Shown piece after piece: positions 5,834 to 14,435 of a stretch of DNA of 64,000 nt. The notes beneath the pieces were generated by a model. The model did no database searches, was not told the origin of the DNA, and worked only from the letters and a program-made list of their open reading frames with translations. The stretch spans positions 160,620 through 224,619 of the forward strand of contig NZ_RCHJ01000016.1 of NCBI RefSeq assembly GCF_004011805.1. Reading direction: 5' to 3'. Numbering within the stretch: the first letter of the stretch is position 1; every line of letters starts with the position of its first letter. This DNA comes from Piscinibacter defluvii (GTDB lineage: Bacteria > Pseudomonadota > Gammaproteobacteria > Burkholderiales > Burkholderiaceae_C). Made by a program: the position numbers and the translations under genes.

Positions 5834-8479
5834 ATGCCGCTCGCGAAACTGGAAGTTCTGCTCACCATGGGCCTCGCACAGTTCGAGGCCGCGTCGAATC
5901 GTGCGACCCGCGTTGTCGCGGGCGACCAGCAGAAGATGGCCGCTGCTGCCGAGGTGACGAACGCGGCACAGAAGCGCTTCCTCGCCTCGCTCGAGCGCAC
6001 CGTCGACAAGGCCACGCTCGCGCGCTCGGCACTGCTCGCGCAACGTGCGGCGCAGCTCGGGGTGAGCGACGCGGCCGCGGGCTACATCAGGCGCCTCGAG
6101 GATGCCGAGAAGCGTCAGCAGGCAGTGAACGCCGCGACGCGAGCCGGCGCCTATCTGGGCCCTCTGCTGTGGACTGCTGCCGCCGGCGGTCTGACTGTCT
6201 TTCTCGACGGCTCCCTGCGCGCGGTCGACGCGCTGAATGGGCTCAGCGCCGCGAGCGGCTCAAGCATCGAGAACCTGTCCGCACTCGACGCGATCGCGCG
6301 TCGCTCCGGGTTCGGGTTCTCCGATCTGCAGCAGCTGGTGCTCCAGGTGAACAAGGCGCTCGAGGCTGCACCGGACAGCGGCGCCGGCCGCGCGCTGAAG
6401 GCCCTCGGGCTCGACGCAGCCGAGCTGCGCCGGCAGGACCCGGCCGAGGCGGTGCGCCAGATCGCAGTGGCGATCGCAAGGTATGCCGACGACGCGAACA
6501 AGGGACGATTACAGCAGGTGCTGCTCGGCCGCGCCACGAAGGAATCCGCCGACTTCCTGAAGGACCTGGCCGGGCAGACGAAGCTGACCGCCACGCTCAC
6601 GCGCGACCAGGCGGAGGCAGCGGAGGCCTACACCAAGGCCTTGTCGACGCTCCGGGCGCAGACGGAGGACGCGGCACGCGCCCTGACACTGAAGCTCGCG
6701 CCGGCGCTGGCCGAGGTGCTGAAGGGCTACAACACCGGCGGCATCCGCGGTGCTGGCGACGCGATCGGCGAGCTGATCGGGCTCGGCTCCGCCTACTACG
6801 AAGGCAAGGCACTTGGTCGGCTCAAGTCCGACCTCGCGGACCTTGAGGCGCAGGCCAAGCGGCTGCGCACCGTGGTCCGCATCTCGCCTACAAGCCCGCT
6901 CGCGGCCGAGCTCGAGCAGGTCGAGGCGCAGATCGCGCAGCGAACCGAGGCGATCGCCGCGGCTCGTGCGAAGTACCTGCGCCTGACCGACGGCAGCGCC
7001 GGCGGCGGCCGGGGCTTTGTGAACCCGGAAGCGGTGAAGCCCTCCCTTCCCGACCTCGGCGAACTCGAGCGCCAGGGCAAGGCAGCCGAAGCGGCGGCGA
7101 GGTTCTATGCCGACCTGCAGACCAGCATCGCCGGCAAGCGCAGCGAGGCCGAGGCCGAGCTCGCCGGCGGCGAGAAGCTCAGCAGCGCCCAGCAGTTCGC
7201 GTTGGGCATCGTGCAGAAGCTGGCCGGTGCCGAGGTGGCGCTGTCGGACGCGCAGAAGCGCGCGGCCGCCGCGTCGCTCGAGCAGTACCTCACCACGGCT
7301 GCCACGATCGAGCAGCGGCGGGACCAGCGCGCGGCCGCTGAGGCGCTCGCGAAGTCAGAGCGCGAGTCGTCCGAGGCGCTCGACCGCCAGGCCGAGGCGC
7401 GCCTGTCCGCGAACGCCTCATTGCGTGAGCAGATCGAGGTGATCGGACTCACAGCCGACCAGGTCGACCGCCTGCGCATCGCGCGCCTCGAGGAGGCGAT
7501 CGCGACCGAGCGGACCGCCCTGGCCATCGCCCGGGCTCGTGACGCGAGCGAAGCCGAGTCGGCCGGCGGTGAGCGGAACCTGCGCCTGCTCGAGGAAGAA
7601 CTCCGCCTGCGGCGGGAACTGTCCGAACGCACGCGCGTGGCGGCCCAGCTCGAGCAACTGCGCACCGGTGCAGACTCGCTAGCGGATGGCTTGGCCGGTG
7701 CCTTCGGCCGAGCGCTGACCGAGGGCGGGAAGTTCCGGGACCTCCTGACGGACATCGGCCGCATCGGGCAGGGCATCGCGGTGCGCGTGCTTATCGAGGA
7801 GCCACTCGCCGAGTCCCTGCGCACGTCGTTCCGCGGCCTGCTGCCGGGCGCCGGCGCGGACTCTGCGACGGCATCGCAGACAGCCGCGATTGCGACGAAC
7901 ACGGGCGCGGTGACGACGTCGACCGGTGCACTCGCGGCGCTGACTCAGGCAGCCGGCGCGGCCGCTGCAGCTCTCGCGGCGATCGGCGGACAGCAGGCCG
8001 CCTCCGGCTTCGCATCGTTCGCCGGCTTCGCCTCACCAGGTGGCAGCGGGCTCGAGGGCCTGTCGCCCGATGCGCTGTCCTACTTCTTCCACGATGGCGG
8101 AGTAGCCGGCGCCGGCGGCCGCGCCGCGCGCGTGCCCGCCTCGGTGTTCGCTGGTGCGAAGCGCTACCACTCCGGCGGCATCGGTGGCCTGATGCCTGAC
8201 GAAGTGCCCGCGATCCTGCGCAGGGGAGAAGAGGTCATCCGGCGCGATGACCCGCGCCACCGAGCGAACGGCGGGGCCGCTGGCGGCCGGCCGGTGCAGG
8301 TGGTGATCGAGAACCATGGCGCGGACGTGCAGACCGAGCCGACCGGGGACGGTGGCGTGCGCGTGATCATCGATGCCGCGGTGGCCGAGGTAGATCGCCG
8401 CATCGCGCGAGGCGGCAGCACGTACAGCGCGATGAAGTCGCGATTCGGCCTGCAGCCTGCGCTCGCGCGTCGCGGCTGA
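5834..8479 (+). CDS. Phage tail tape measure protein, element 1
   Basis: An 881-residue protein; the ATG at 5834 has AAGGGG 5 bp upstream. Tape measure proteins set tail length and help DNA and membrane passage. It is almost entirely helical and Ala/Glu/Leu/Arg-rich. There is a hydrophobic stretch at about residues 110-130 (AYLGPLLWTAAAGGLTVFL) and a second Ala-rich apolar region near 700-740. The C-terminus has the lambda-family signature: SGGIGGLMPDEVPAILRRGEEVI, preceded by VPASVFAGAKRYH. A tape measure is odd here because no tail tube, tail terminator, chaperone (gpG/GT) or baseplate gene is present; this is the last large gene of the element. Element 2 carries a near-identical start. Confidence 0.92.
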   Translation: MPLAKLEVLLTMGLAQFEAASNRATRVVAGDQQKMAAAAEVTNAAQKRFLASLERTVDKATLARSALLAQRAAQLGVSDAAAGYIRRLEDAEKRQQAVNAATRAGAYLGPLLWTAAAGGLTVFLDGSLRAVDALNGLSAASGSSIENLSALDAIARRSGFGFSDLQQLVLQVNKALEAAPDSGAGRALKALGLDAAELRRQDPAEAVRQIAVAIARYADDANKGRLQQVLLGRATKESADFLKDLAGQTKLTATLTRDQAEAAEAYTKALSTLRAQTEDAARALTLKLAPALAEVLKGYNTGGIRGAGDAIGELIGLGSAYYEGKALGRLKSDLADLEAQAKRLRTVVRISPTSPLAAELEQVEAQIAQRTEAIAAARAKYLRLTDGSAGGGRGFVNPEAVKPSLPDLGELERQGKAAEAAARFYADLQTSIAGKRSEAEAELAGGEKLSSAQQFALGIVQKLAGAEVALSDAQKRAAAASLEQYLTTAATIEQRRDQRAAAEALAKSERESSEALDRQAEARLSANASLREQIEVIGLTADQVDRLRIARLEEAIATERTALAIARARDASEAESAGGERNLRLLEEELRLRRELSERTRVAAQLEQLRTGADSLADGLAGAFGRALTEGGKFRDLLTDIGRIGQGIAVRVLIEEPLAESLRTSFRGLLPGAGADSATASQTAAIATNTGAVTTSTGALAALTQAAGAAAAALAAIGGQQAASGFASFAGFASPGGSGLEGLSPDALSYFFHDGGVAGAGGRAARVPASVFAGAKRYHSGGIGGLMPDEVPAILRRGEEVIRRDDPRHRANGGAAGGRPVQVVIENHGADVQTEPTGDGGVRVIIDAAVAEVDRRIARGGSTYSAMKSRFGLQPALARRG

Positions 8480-8529
8480 CTGTCCCGCTTTGCGCTGCAG
8501 GGGCGAGACGCGGTCCGTACCATCCGGGC

Positions 8530-8850
8530 ATGGACCCGTGGCCTTTCGCGATTGCAATGCTCCTGGGAACCTTCGCCGCGCCGGCTGTGAGCTGGCCTGC
8601 GGAGCGTTGCCGTGTGGTGATCACTACCGAGCCGGCCGGCGAGCCTGAGGAAGCGCTGCCGCCGGAACCACGCACCGCGCTCGACGACGAGGCACTGCTC
8701 GCGCAGCTGCAGCAGCTCGGCACGGGCAGCGTTCGCACCATCGCCGCAGCGACGGGCCGACCGAAGTCATCCATCGATCGCGCGCTGAAGCGCCTGGCTC
8801 GAGCGGGCTCCGCACGCATGGATGCGGATGGCTGGCGCGCCACCGCGTGA
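8530..8850 (+). CDS. Winged-helix protein with N-terminal membrane segment, element 1
   Basis: A 106-residue protein. The first 22 residues (PFAIAMLLGTFAAPAVSW) are apolar and resemble a membrane anchor or signal segment. Residues about 58-104 look like a winged helix: ALLAQLQQLGTGSVRTIAAATGRPKSSIDRALKRLARAGSARMDADGWRATA, with two helices, a recognition helix and a wing. It is the last gene of element 1, 50 bp after the tape measure. An anchored DNA-binding protein would be unusual; the real start might be internal, but there is no good alternative ATG. Function unknown. Confidence 0.55.
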   Translation: MDPWPFAIAMLLGTFAAPAVSWPAERCRVVITTEPAGEPEEALPPEPRTALDDEALLAQLQQLGTGSVRTIAAATGRPKSSIDRALKRLARAGSARMDADGWRATA

Positions 8851-9218
8851 CGCACGGGGGGTACTCGCGAGCATTCGGCGAGGCCTCGACCTAGACCGAG
8901 CCTGGCCACACGCAGAGAGTTTTTCCTCGGCGCTGAGATTCAGCCGGTGCCGAGTTTCTGCGCAAGAACTGAGTTTCGAGGAAGCGGCCAACTTGGCTCA
9001 CGTAGACGCTTGGTAGACGCCCGCTGTAGACGCACGCGAGACGCTCAAGCGTCTACACGGCCCCCTCCCATCTGGACGAAGCCCCAGGCTTGGCCCCCAT
9101 GGCAACCGGGCCGAGCCTCGGCTTTCCCTGTCTTCCAGCCGATCGGCTCACGCGAGCGGGACGCGTGGCCCACGCGTCACTGCACGCGCTGCACGTGCGC
9201 GCGCGTGCACGAATGGCG
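8851..9218. other. Gene-free stretch at the inferred right end of element 1
   Basis: These 368 bp lie between the winged-helix gene and a small minus-strand gene. They hold no open frame with a believable product. The main structure is the repeat cluster at 9002-9056. The stretch is a candidate for the right attachment region of element 1. No copy of a tRNA 3' end was found here. Confidence 0.5.
9002..9056. repeat. GTAGACGC direct repeats closed by an inverted copy
   Basis: GTAGACGC occurs at 9002-9009, 9013-9020 and 9026-9033, with a degenerate copy near 9037-9044, so starts are 11, 13 and 11 bp apart (about one helical turn). The array closes with GCGTCTAC at 9049-9056; GTAGACGCTT (9002-9011) and AAGCGTCTAC (9047-9056) form a perfect 10-bp inverted repeat. 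Helically phased repeats beside an element end fit arm-type integrase or excisionase binding sites. This role is inferred. Confidence 0.6.
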
Positions 9219-9497
9219 TCAGCCCTTCCCTCTTGCTCGATCAACGGCATCCGACGTTTGAGCGTGAACCTCGCCGAGGCGTGCTATGCGCGCAGCCTCG
9301 TGCTTTCGCACCAGCTCGACCGCCCGACGCTTGGCCTCCCCGTGATGGCGATTGCCCTTGGCGAAGTCTCGCTTGTGCTGCACGAGGAACACCGACTCCT
9401 CATGCGTCAACCCGACCATGCAATCGCGCCCCTCAGCGTCCGTGACCATGTCGCCGAACTGAATACGCAGGTCCCGTTCGTCATCGTTGAAGAGCAT
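9219..9497 (-). CDS. Small conserved-looking hypothetical protein
   Basis: A 92-residue protein starting MLFNDDERDLRIQFGDMVTDAEG. GAGG lies at good spacing upstream of the ATG on this strand. Its composition is that of a real protein: an acidic N-terminal beta-rich half (VGLTHEESVFLVQHKRDF) and a basic C-terminal helix (HHGEAKRRAVELVRKHEAARIARLGEV). The family is not recognised. It is antisense to the element genes and lies between the repeat array and the iorA gene, so it may be chromosomal or the last passenger of element 1. Confidence 0.5.
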   Translation of the reverse strand: MLFNDDERDLRIQFGDMVTDAEGRDCMVGLTHEESVFLVQHKRDFAKGNRHHGEAKRRAVELVRKHEAARIARLGEVHAQTSDAVDRARGKG

Positions 9498-9822
9498 GCG
9501 TTGCCTCAGTCTGTTCGATCACTGTCCGATTCTTGGCCTTGCACACGCCCAGCACACGCCTACCGGCCAGGCCGCGCCAATGCTGCGCTTTCGCAACGAT
9601 CCATCATCGGCGCGACGCTGAGGCGCCAGAGGCTGGGCAAGGGAGCGGAAGACAAGGGGTGAACGGGCAAGTCGATCGGGCGTGCCGCGATTGTCCTCGC
9701 TTCGACCTCGTCGCACGGAGGGTCAAGGCATGACCGTGCCGGCAACGGGCGTCCGGGGAGTACCCTGCGCGCTCCGCGGGGCCCGAACCAGCGGCGGCGC
9801 GGTCACTCGAGGAGAAGCATCG
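9498..9822. other. Gene-free stretch upstream of iorA
   Basis: These 325 bp contain no convincing coding frame, tRNA or terminator. They must include the promoter of the iorAB operon; GAGGAGAAG at about 9809-9817 is the ribosome binding site of the next gene. No clear -35/-10 pair stands out by eye. Confidence 0.4.
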
Positions 9823-10284
9823 ATGGCGAGCCTGCAGATCAACGGCAAGTCGATGAACGTCGACGCACCGGGCGACACACCCCTGCTCTGGGTGCTGCGC
9901 GACCACCTCGGCCTGACCGGCACCAAGTTCGGCTGCGGCGGCGCCCACTGCGGCGCCTGCACGATCCACCTCGACGGCACGCCGGTGCGTGGCTGCCAGA
10001 CGCCGCTCTCCGCGGCGCTGGGCAAGAAGATCACCACCATCGAAGGCATCGGCACCACGCGCGTCGGCAAGGCGGTGCAGAACGCCTGGCTCGCGATCGG
10101 CGTGCCGCAGTGCGGCTACTGCCAGGCCGGGCAGATCATGAGCGCCGCGGCGCTGCTGGCGTCCAACCCCAAGCCCAGCGACGCCGAGATCGACGGGGCG
10201 ATGAGCGGCAACCTGTGCCGCTGCGGCACCTACACCCGCATCCGCAGCGCGATCAAGGTCGCGGCCGGCATCAAGGAGGCATGA
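9823..10284 (+). CDS. iorA: (2Fe-2S)-binding subunit of a molybdenum hydroxylase, IorA-like
   Basis: A 153-residue small subunit that passes electrons from the molybdenum subunit to an acceptor. The N-terminal plant-ferredoxin-type cluster ligands are in [16 protein letters not shown] with a fourth Cys in VRGCQTP. The C-terminal helical domain binds the second cluster through [11 protein letters not shown] and [12 protein letters not shown]. The length is typical of the two-subunit isoquinoline 1-oxidoreductase/aldehyde dehydrogenase group, which lacks an FAD subunit. The ATG at 9823 follows GAGGAGAAG. The stop overlaps the start of the large subunit (ATGATG), indicating an operon. The substrate cannot be read from sequence; iorA is used as the family name. 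Confidence 0.85.
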   Translation: MASLQINGKSMNVDAPGDTPLLWVLRDHLGLTGTKFGCGGAHCGACTIHLDGTPVRGCQTPLSAALGKKITTIEGIGTTRVGKAVQNAWLAIGVPQCGYCQAGQIMSAAALLASNPKPSDAEIDGAMSGNLCRCGTYTRIRSAIKVAAGIKEA

Positions 10285-12602
10285 TGGACCTGCACGCCCT
10301 GATCCGGGCCGGCCACGGCTCTACCGCGACCAGCCGTCGCCGTTTCCTGCAGACCGCCCCGCTGGCCGGCCTGGTGCTCGGCATCGGCCTGCCCGGCGCG
10401 GGCCGCGCCGCCGAGGAACCGAAGAAGTACGGCGGCGACGCCATGCCCCACGGCCTGCGCGACAGCCCGAAGCTGTTCGTCTCGATCACGCCGGACGGCA
10501 CGGTCACGATCGTCGTGGCCCGCTCGGAGATGGGCCAGGGTGTGCGCACCAGCCTGCCGCGCATCGTGGCCGACGAACTGGAGGCCGACTACCGGCGCGT
10601 GCGCGTGGCCCAGGCGCCGGGCGACGAGCCGACCTACGGCAACCAGGACACCGACGGCTCGCGCAGCACGCGCCACTGGTTCGAGCCGCTGCGCCGCTGC
10701 GGCGCGGCCGCACGCCAGATGCTCGAGCAGGCCGCGGCCGCGCAGTGGAAAGTGCCGGTCGCCGAGGTGCAGGCGCGCAACCACGAGGTGGTGCACGCGC
10801 CGAGCGGCCGGCGCCTCGGCTACGGCGCGCTGGCCGCCGCCGCAGCCAGGCTCGAGGTGCCGCCGCGCGAGGCGCTCAAGCTGAAGGACCCGTCGGCCTT
10901 CCGCTACATCGGCAAGAACGACCCGGCGCTGACCGACGGGCCGGTGATCGTCGACGGCCGCTCGAAGTTCGGCATCGACACCCGCCTGCCCGGCATGCTG
11001 TACGCCGTCATCGCGCGCCCGCCGGTGCTCGGCGGCAAGCTGAAGGGCTTCGACGCCGCCGAGGCGCTGAAGGTGCCGGGTGTCGTCAAGGTGTTCGCGC
11101 TCGAGGGCACGCCGCCGCCCTCGGAGTTCATGCCGGTGGGCGGCGTGGTGGTGGTCGGCAAGGACACCTGGGCCGCGATCAAGGGCCGCAACGCCTTGAA
11201 GATCGAGTGGGACGACGGCCCGCACGGCAGCTACGACTCCGAGGCCTTCCGCACCGAGCTCGAGGCCGCGGTGAAGAAACCCGGCGGCAAGGTGGTGCGC
11301 AACGAGGGCGACGCCTATGCGGCGTTGGCCGGCGCGGCGAAGCGGCTCGAGGCCGATTTCTACGTGCCGCACTACGCGCACGCCACGATGGAGTGCCCGG
11401 CCGCGACGGCGCGCATCGTCCGCGGCGCCTGCGAGGTATGGGCACCGAGCCAGTCGCCGCAGGCCGCGCGCGACCGCGTCGCCAAGCGCCTGGGCCTCAA
11501 GCCCGAGCAGGTGAAGGTCAACGTCACGCTGCTGGGTGGCGGCTTCGGCCGCAAGTCCAAGGCCGACTTCGTCGTCGAGGCGGCGCTGGTCAGCAAGGAG
11601 ATGGGCGGCCAGCCCGTCAAGCTGACCTGGACGCGCGAGGACGACCTGCACAACGACTACTTCCACACCGTCACCGCGCAGCACCTCGAGGCCGGGCTCG
11701 ATGCGAGCGGCAAGGTGGTGGCCTGGCTGCACCGCGCCGCCGAGCCGACCATCGTGTCGATCTTCGCGCCCGATCCGAAGGTGCTGGCGGAGTTCGAGCT
11801 CGGCCTGGGTCTGACCGGCATGCCCTACCAGATCCCGAACATCCGCATCGAGAACCCCGAGGCCGTGGCGCACACCCGCATCGGCTGGCTGCGTTCGGTG
11901 AACAACATCCAGCATGCCTTCGCGGCGCAGTCCTTCATCGCCGAGATCGCGGCGGCGCAGGGCAAGGACCACCGCGACTTCCTGCTCGCGCTGCTCGGGC
12001 CGGACCGCAAGCTCGACCCGGTCAAGCTCGGCGAGCCGTGGAACCACGGCGAGTCGCCCGAGCGCTACCCGATCGACACCGGCCGGCTGCGCAAGGTGAT
12101 CGAGCGCGTCACGCAGGAGGCGGGCTGGGGACGCAAGCTGCCGGCCGGCCAGGGGCTGGGGCTGGCGGCGCACTACAGCTTCGTCAGCTACCTGGCCGCA
12201 GTGGTGGAGGTGACGGTCACGCCGCGCGGCGAGGTGATCGTGCCGCGCGTGGACATCGCGGTGGACTGCGGCACGACCATCAATCCCGACCGCGTGCGCT
12301 CGCAGCTCGAGGGCGCCTGCGTGATGGGGCTGAGCCAGGCGCTGGTCAGCGAGATCACGTTCAAGAACGGCCGCGCGCAGCAGGACAACTTCCACCAGTA
12401 CGAGATCATGCGCATGAACGCCGCGCCGCGGCGCATCGTGGTGCACTTCGTCGACTCGGGCTCGTACGACGCGCCGCTGGGCGGGGTCGGCGAACCCGGG
12501 GTGCCGGTGATCGCCCCGGCGCTGATGAACGCGATCCATGCCGCCACGGGCAAGCGCATCCGCCGCCTGCCGCTGCGCGACCAGCTCTCGGCGCCGGTCT
12601 GA
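10281..12602 (+). CDS. iorB: Molybdopterin-binding large subunit of hydroxylase, IorB-like, Tat-exported
   Basis: A 773-residue catalytic subunit of the xanthine oxidase superfamily, in the membrane/periplasmic IorB class. A twin-arginine signal [17 protein letters not shown] lies at about residues 18-34, so the folded heterodimer is expected outside the cytoplasm. Cofactor-binding elements typical of the family are seen: [12 protein letters not shown], the double-domain repeat of [36 protein letters not shown], and the C-terminal [18 protein letters not shown] holding the catalytic Glu. Start 10281 (ATGATG) overlaps iorA. Such enzymes oxidise aromatic N-heterocycles or aldehydes; the substrate is unknown here. 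A strong hairpin follows the stop. Confidence 0.85.
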   Translation: MMDLHALIRAGHGSTATSRRRFLQTAPLAGLVLGIGLPGAGRAAEEPKKYGGDAMPHGLRDSPKLFVSITPDGTVTIVVARSEMGQGVRTSLPRIVADELEADYRRVRVAQAPGDEPTYGNQDTDGSRSTRHWFEPLRRCGAAARQMLEQAAAAQWKVPVAEVQARNHEVVHAPSGRRLGYGALAAAAARLEVPPREALKLKDPSAFRYIGKNDPALTDGPVIVDGRSKFGIDTRLPGMLYAVIARPPVLGGKLKGFDAAEALKVPGVVKVFALEGTPPPSEFMPVGGVVVVGKDTWAAIKGRNALKIEWDDGPHGSYDSEAFRTELEAAVKKPGGKVVRNEGDAYAALAGAAKRLEADFYVPHYAHATMECPAATARIVRGACEVWAPSQSPQAARDRVAKRLGLKPEQVKVNVTLLGGGFGRKSKADFVVEAALVSKEMGGQPVKLTWTREDDLHNDYFHTVTAQHLEAGLDASGKVVAWLHRAAEPTIVSIFAPDPKVLAEFELGLGLTGMPYQIPNIRIENPEAVAHTRIGWLRSVNNIQHAFAAQSFIAEIAAAQGKDHRDFLLALLGPDRKLDPVKLGEPWNHGESPERYPIDTGRLRKVIERVTQEAGWGRKLPAGQGLGLAAHYSFVSYLAAVVEVTVTPRGEVIVPRVDIAVDCGTTINPDRVRSQLEGACVMGLSQALVSEITFKNGRAQQDNFHQYEIMRMNAAPRRIVVHFVDSGSYDAPLGGVGEPGVPVIAPALMNAIHAATGKRIRRLPLRDQLSAPV

Positions 12603-12606
12603 GTGA

Positions 12607-12636
12607 CCCGGGGCGGCGCGCGCCCGCCGCCCCGGG
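12607..12636. terminator. GC-rich hairpin between convergent genes
   Basis: CCCGGGGCGGCG (12607-12618) pairs perfectly with 12625-12636, with a 6-base loop; flanking GTGAC/GTCAC extends the symmetry. It separates iorB from the convergent RTX gene and could terminate from both sides. There is no T tract, so termination is likely but not certain. Confidence 0.55.
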
Positions 12637-12647
12637 CGCCGTCACGC

Positions 12648-14348
12648 TCAGATGATCGTGATGTCGGCGGCGGTCATCGTCGGCGGCACCGCGACCCAGT
12701 CCAGCTGCGCGATCTTCAGCAGCACGGCGTCGAAGCCGGAGCCGTCCGCGTCGTAGTAGAGACCGCCGCCGAAACTGTCGAAGATGACGCGGTCGGTGCT
12801 GTCCAGCGTCCGGTCGGTCGCCGTCCACACACGGAAGGCCGCGGCGGGCAGGGCCCCGTCGCTGAGGATCGCCGTGAAGACGGCGTTGTCGAGTTCGATG
12901 GTGTCGGCCGGCGACGACCAGTCGGTGATGCGGTCGACGTTGGAGACCGGGTCCGGCAGGGTGGTGAAGCGGAAGTGGTCCAGCCCGCTGCCGCCGCTGA
13001 GGATGTCGTTGCCGCGCCCGCCCGCGAGCACGTCGTCCCCGCCTTGCCCCTGGAGGGTGTTGGCACCGCCGTTGCCGACGAGGTTGTCCGAGTACGCCGA
13101 ACCGCGCACGCCCTCGATGCGGATGAGCGTGTCGGCGCCCGAGCCCCAGGTGTTCTGCATCGTGGTGCGGCCCAGGTTGACCCGCACGCCCGCAGTGGCG
13201 AACGAGTAGTCGACCACGTCGGTGCCGGCGCCGCCGTCGATGATGTTCGAGCCGGCCCCGGAATACAGCCGGTTGGCCCCGGCATTGCCGGTCAGGTGGA
13301 TGTCCGCGGCGCCGGCGATCCGGCCCACTTCCACGTTGGCCGCGAGGGTGTACGAGTACACGCTGCTGATCACCGTGTCGGTGCCGGTGCCCTGCCCCGC
13401 GGCCTCGATCACCAGGTCGCCGGCATTGCGCACCTGGTACTGGTCGTTCCCGTCGCCGCCGACCATCCGGTCGACGCCGGCCAGGCCGTCGAGCGTGTCG
13501 TTGCCGGCGCCGCCTTCCAGCCGGTTCGCCCCGGCGTTGCCGGTCAGCCGGTCGGCATTCGGCGTGCCGACCAGGTTCTCGATCGAGATCAGCGTGTCCG
13601 TGCCCGAGCTGCCGGTGGCCTGGGCCGCCTCGGTGTCCAGCCGCACCGTGACACCCTGGTCGTCGACCTCGTCGTAGCGCACCGTGTCGCTGCCGGCGCC
13701 GCCGTCGATGCGGTTGTTGCCCCGACCGGCGACAATGAGGTTGGCCAGGCCGTTGCCGGTCATGCCGGCGGTGCCGACCGAGAAGATCCAGCCGTTCTCG
13801 ACGTTGCTGGGCAGGGTGTAGGAGGCCAGCAGGCTGTACACCGTGTCGGACCCGCCCGTGGCGAGCGCGGCGTCGGTCTCGACCACGCGGTCGCCGGCGT
13901 CCATGACGGTGTAGCTGTCCGAGCCCGCGCCGCCGACCATGGTGTCGGCCCCCAGGCCGGCGTTGAACATGTCGTTGCCGCCGTAGCCGTACAGCAGGTC
14001 GGCGCCGTTGCGCCCGGTGATGCTGTCGAAGCCGGCCAGCGCGAGCGACTTCAGTTCCGCGCCGGAACGGCTCGCGAGCAGCCCGTAGACCGTCGCTGCC
14101 GAGAGGTTGAGCTGCAGGATCTGCAGGTCGCGCACCTGCCCGCCCTCGATCGCCCCTTCGAAGGCCGTGATGGTGCCGGCCGTGACCACCCCGTTCACCA
14201 CCGTGATGCCGGTGCCGATGTAGCGGTCGTACGAGGTGGGCGAGCCGATGCGGATCTCGGTCGCGCTGACGAAGAAGACCGAGTCCGCGGCCGTGTAGGC
14301 CATCAGCTCGGACATGTCTGCCAGCCCGAGGTAGTTCACGATGGCCAT
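12648..14348 (-). CDS. RTX-type calcium-binding protein, probable type I secretion substrate
   Basis: A 566-residue protein; the ATG at 14348 (MAIVNYLGLADMSELM) has GGGAG upstream and is preferred over longer frames. It has no Sec signal, which fits secretion by a type I exporter. From about residue 110 it carries blocks of glycine/aspartate nonapeptides (GGAGNDTLDG, GGDGNDQYQV, GGAGSDTVRY, GGRGNDILSGG) that form calcium-binding parallel beta-rolls, interleaved with beta-strand spacers ending in VENG/VEVG. The last 120 residues (DRITDWSSPADTIELDNAVF onwards) resemble the serralysin-type secretion domain. No enzymatic domain is evident, so adhesin, surface-layer or matrix function is possible. 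The partner exporter is not in this window. Confidence 0.85.
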   Translation of the reverse strand: MAIVNYLGLADMSELMAYTAADSVFFVSATEIRIGSPTSYDRYIGTGITVVNGVVTAGTITAFEGAIEGGQVRDLQILQLNLSAATVYGLLASRSGAELKSLALAGFDSITGRNGADLLYGYGGNDMFNAGLGADTMVGGAGSDSYTVMDAGDRVVETDAALATGGSDTVYSLLASYTLPSNVENGWIFSVGTAGMTGNGLANLIVAGRGNNRIDGGAGSDTVRYDEVDDQGVTVRLDTEAAQATGSSGTDTLISIENLVGTPNADRLTGNAGANRLEGGAGNDTLDGLAGVDRMVGGDGNDQYQVRNAGDLVIEAAGQGTGTDTVISSVYSYTLAANVEVGRIAGAADIHLTGNAGANRLYSGAGSNIIDGGAGTDVVDYSFATAGVRVNLGRTTMQNTWGSGADTLIRIEGVRGSAYSDNLVGNGGANTLQGQGGDDVLAGGRGNDILSGGSGLDHFRFTTLPDPVSNVDRITDWSSPADTIELDNAVFTAILSDGALPAAAFRVWTATDRTLDSTDRVIFDSFGGGLYYDADGSGFDAVLLKIAQLDWVAVPPTMTAADITII

Positions 14349-14435
14349 TCGGCTCTCCCTGATGGTGACTGCGTGCCGCACCATAACCCGGGCCCGCAGT
14401 GGCGTCGAGAAAGACCGGTCCGGTCCGTGGGGTGC

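Larger units (their letters stand above)
1..9060 (+). mobile_element. Phage-derived integrative element 1 (reduced prophage or satellite-like)
   Basis: This is a contiguous rightward block of phage-type genes: tyrosine recombinase, small DNA-binding proteins, replication-like protein with internal iterons, a small conserved protein, major capsid, portal, a 63-aa protein, tape measure and a terminal winged-helix protein. The left end lies outside the window because the recombinase is cut. The right end is placed by inference after the direct/inverted repeat array at 9002-9056, since chromosomal metabolism starts at 9823. No terminase, protease, head-tail connector, tail tube, baseplate, holin or lysin is recognisable between the recombinase and 9.8 kb. 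The layout repeats in element 2 at 57.1-64 kb, which argues that the reduced gene set is the normal form of the element and not random decay. Confidence 0.75.

Noticed and set aside
9090..9662. 190-codon plus-strand frame after element 1
   Set aside because: It has no good start signal, odd composition and overlaps the better-supported minus-strand gene at 9219-9497.
10230..12539. 769-codon open frame on the minus strand opposite iorB
   Set aside because: It mirrors codon periodicity of the high-GC gene on the other strand, is full of His/Arg/Val runs and has no domain signature. The plus-strand frame has clear molybdenum hydroxylase motifs.
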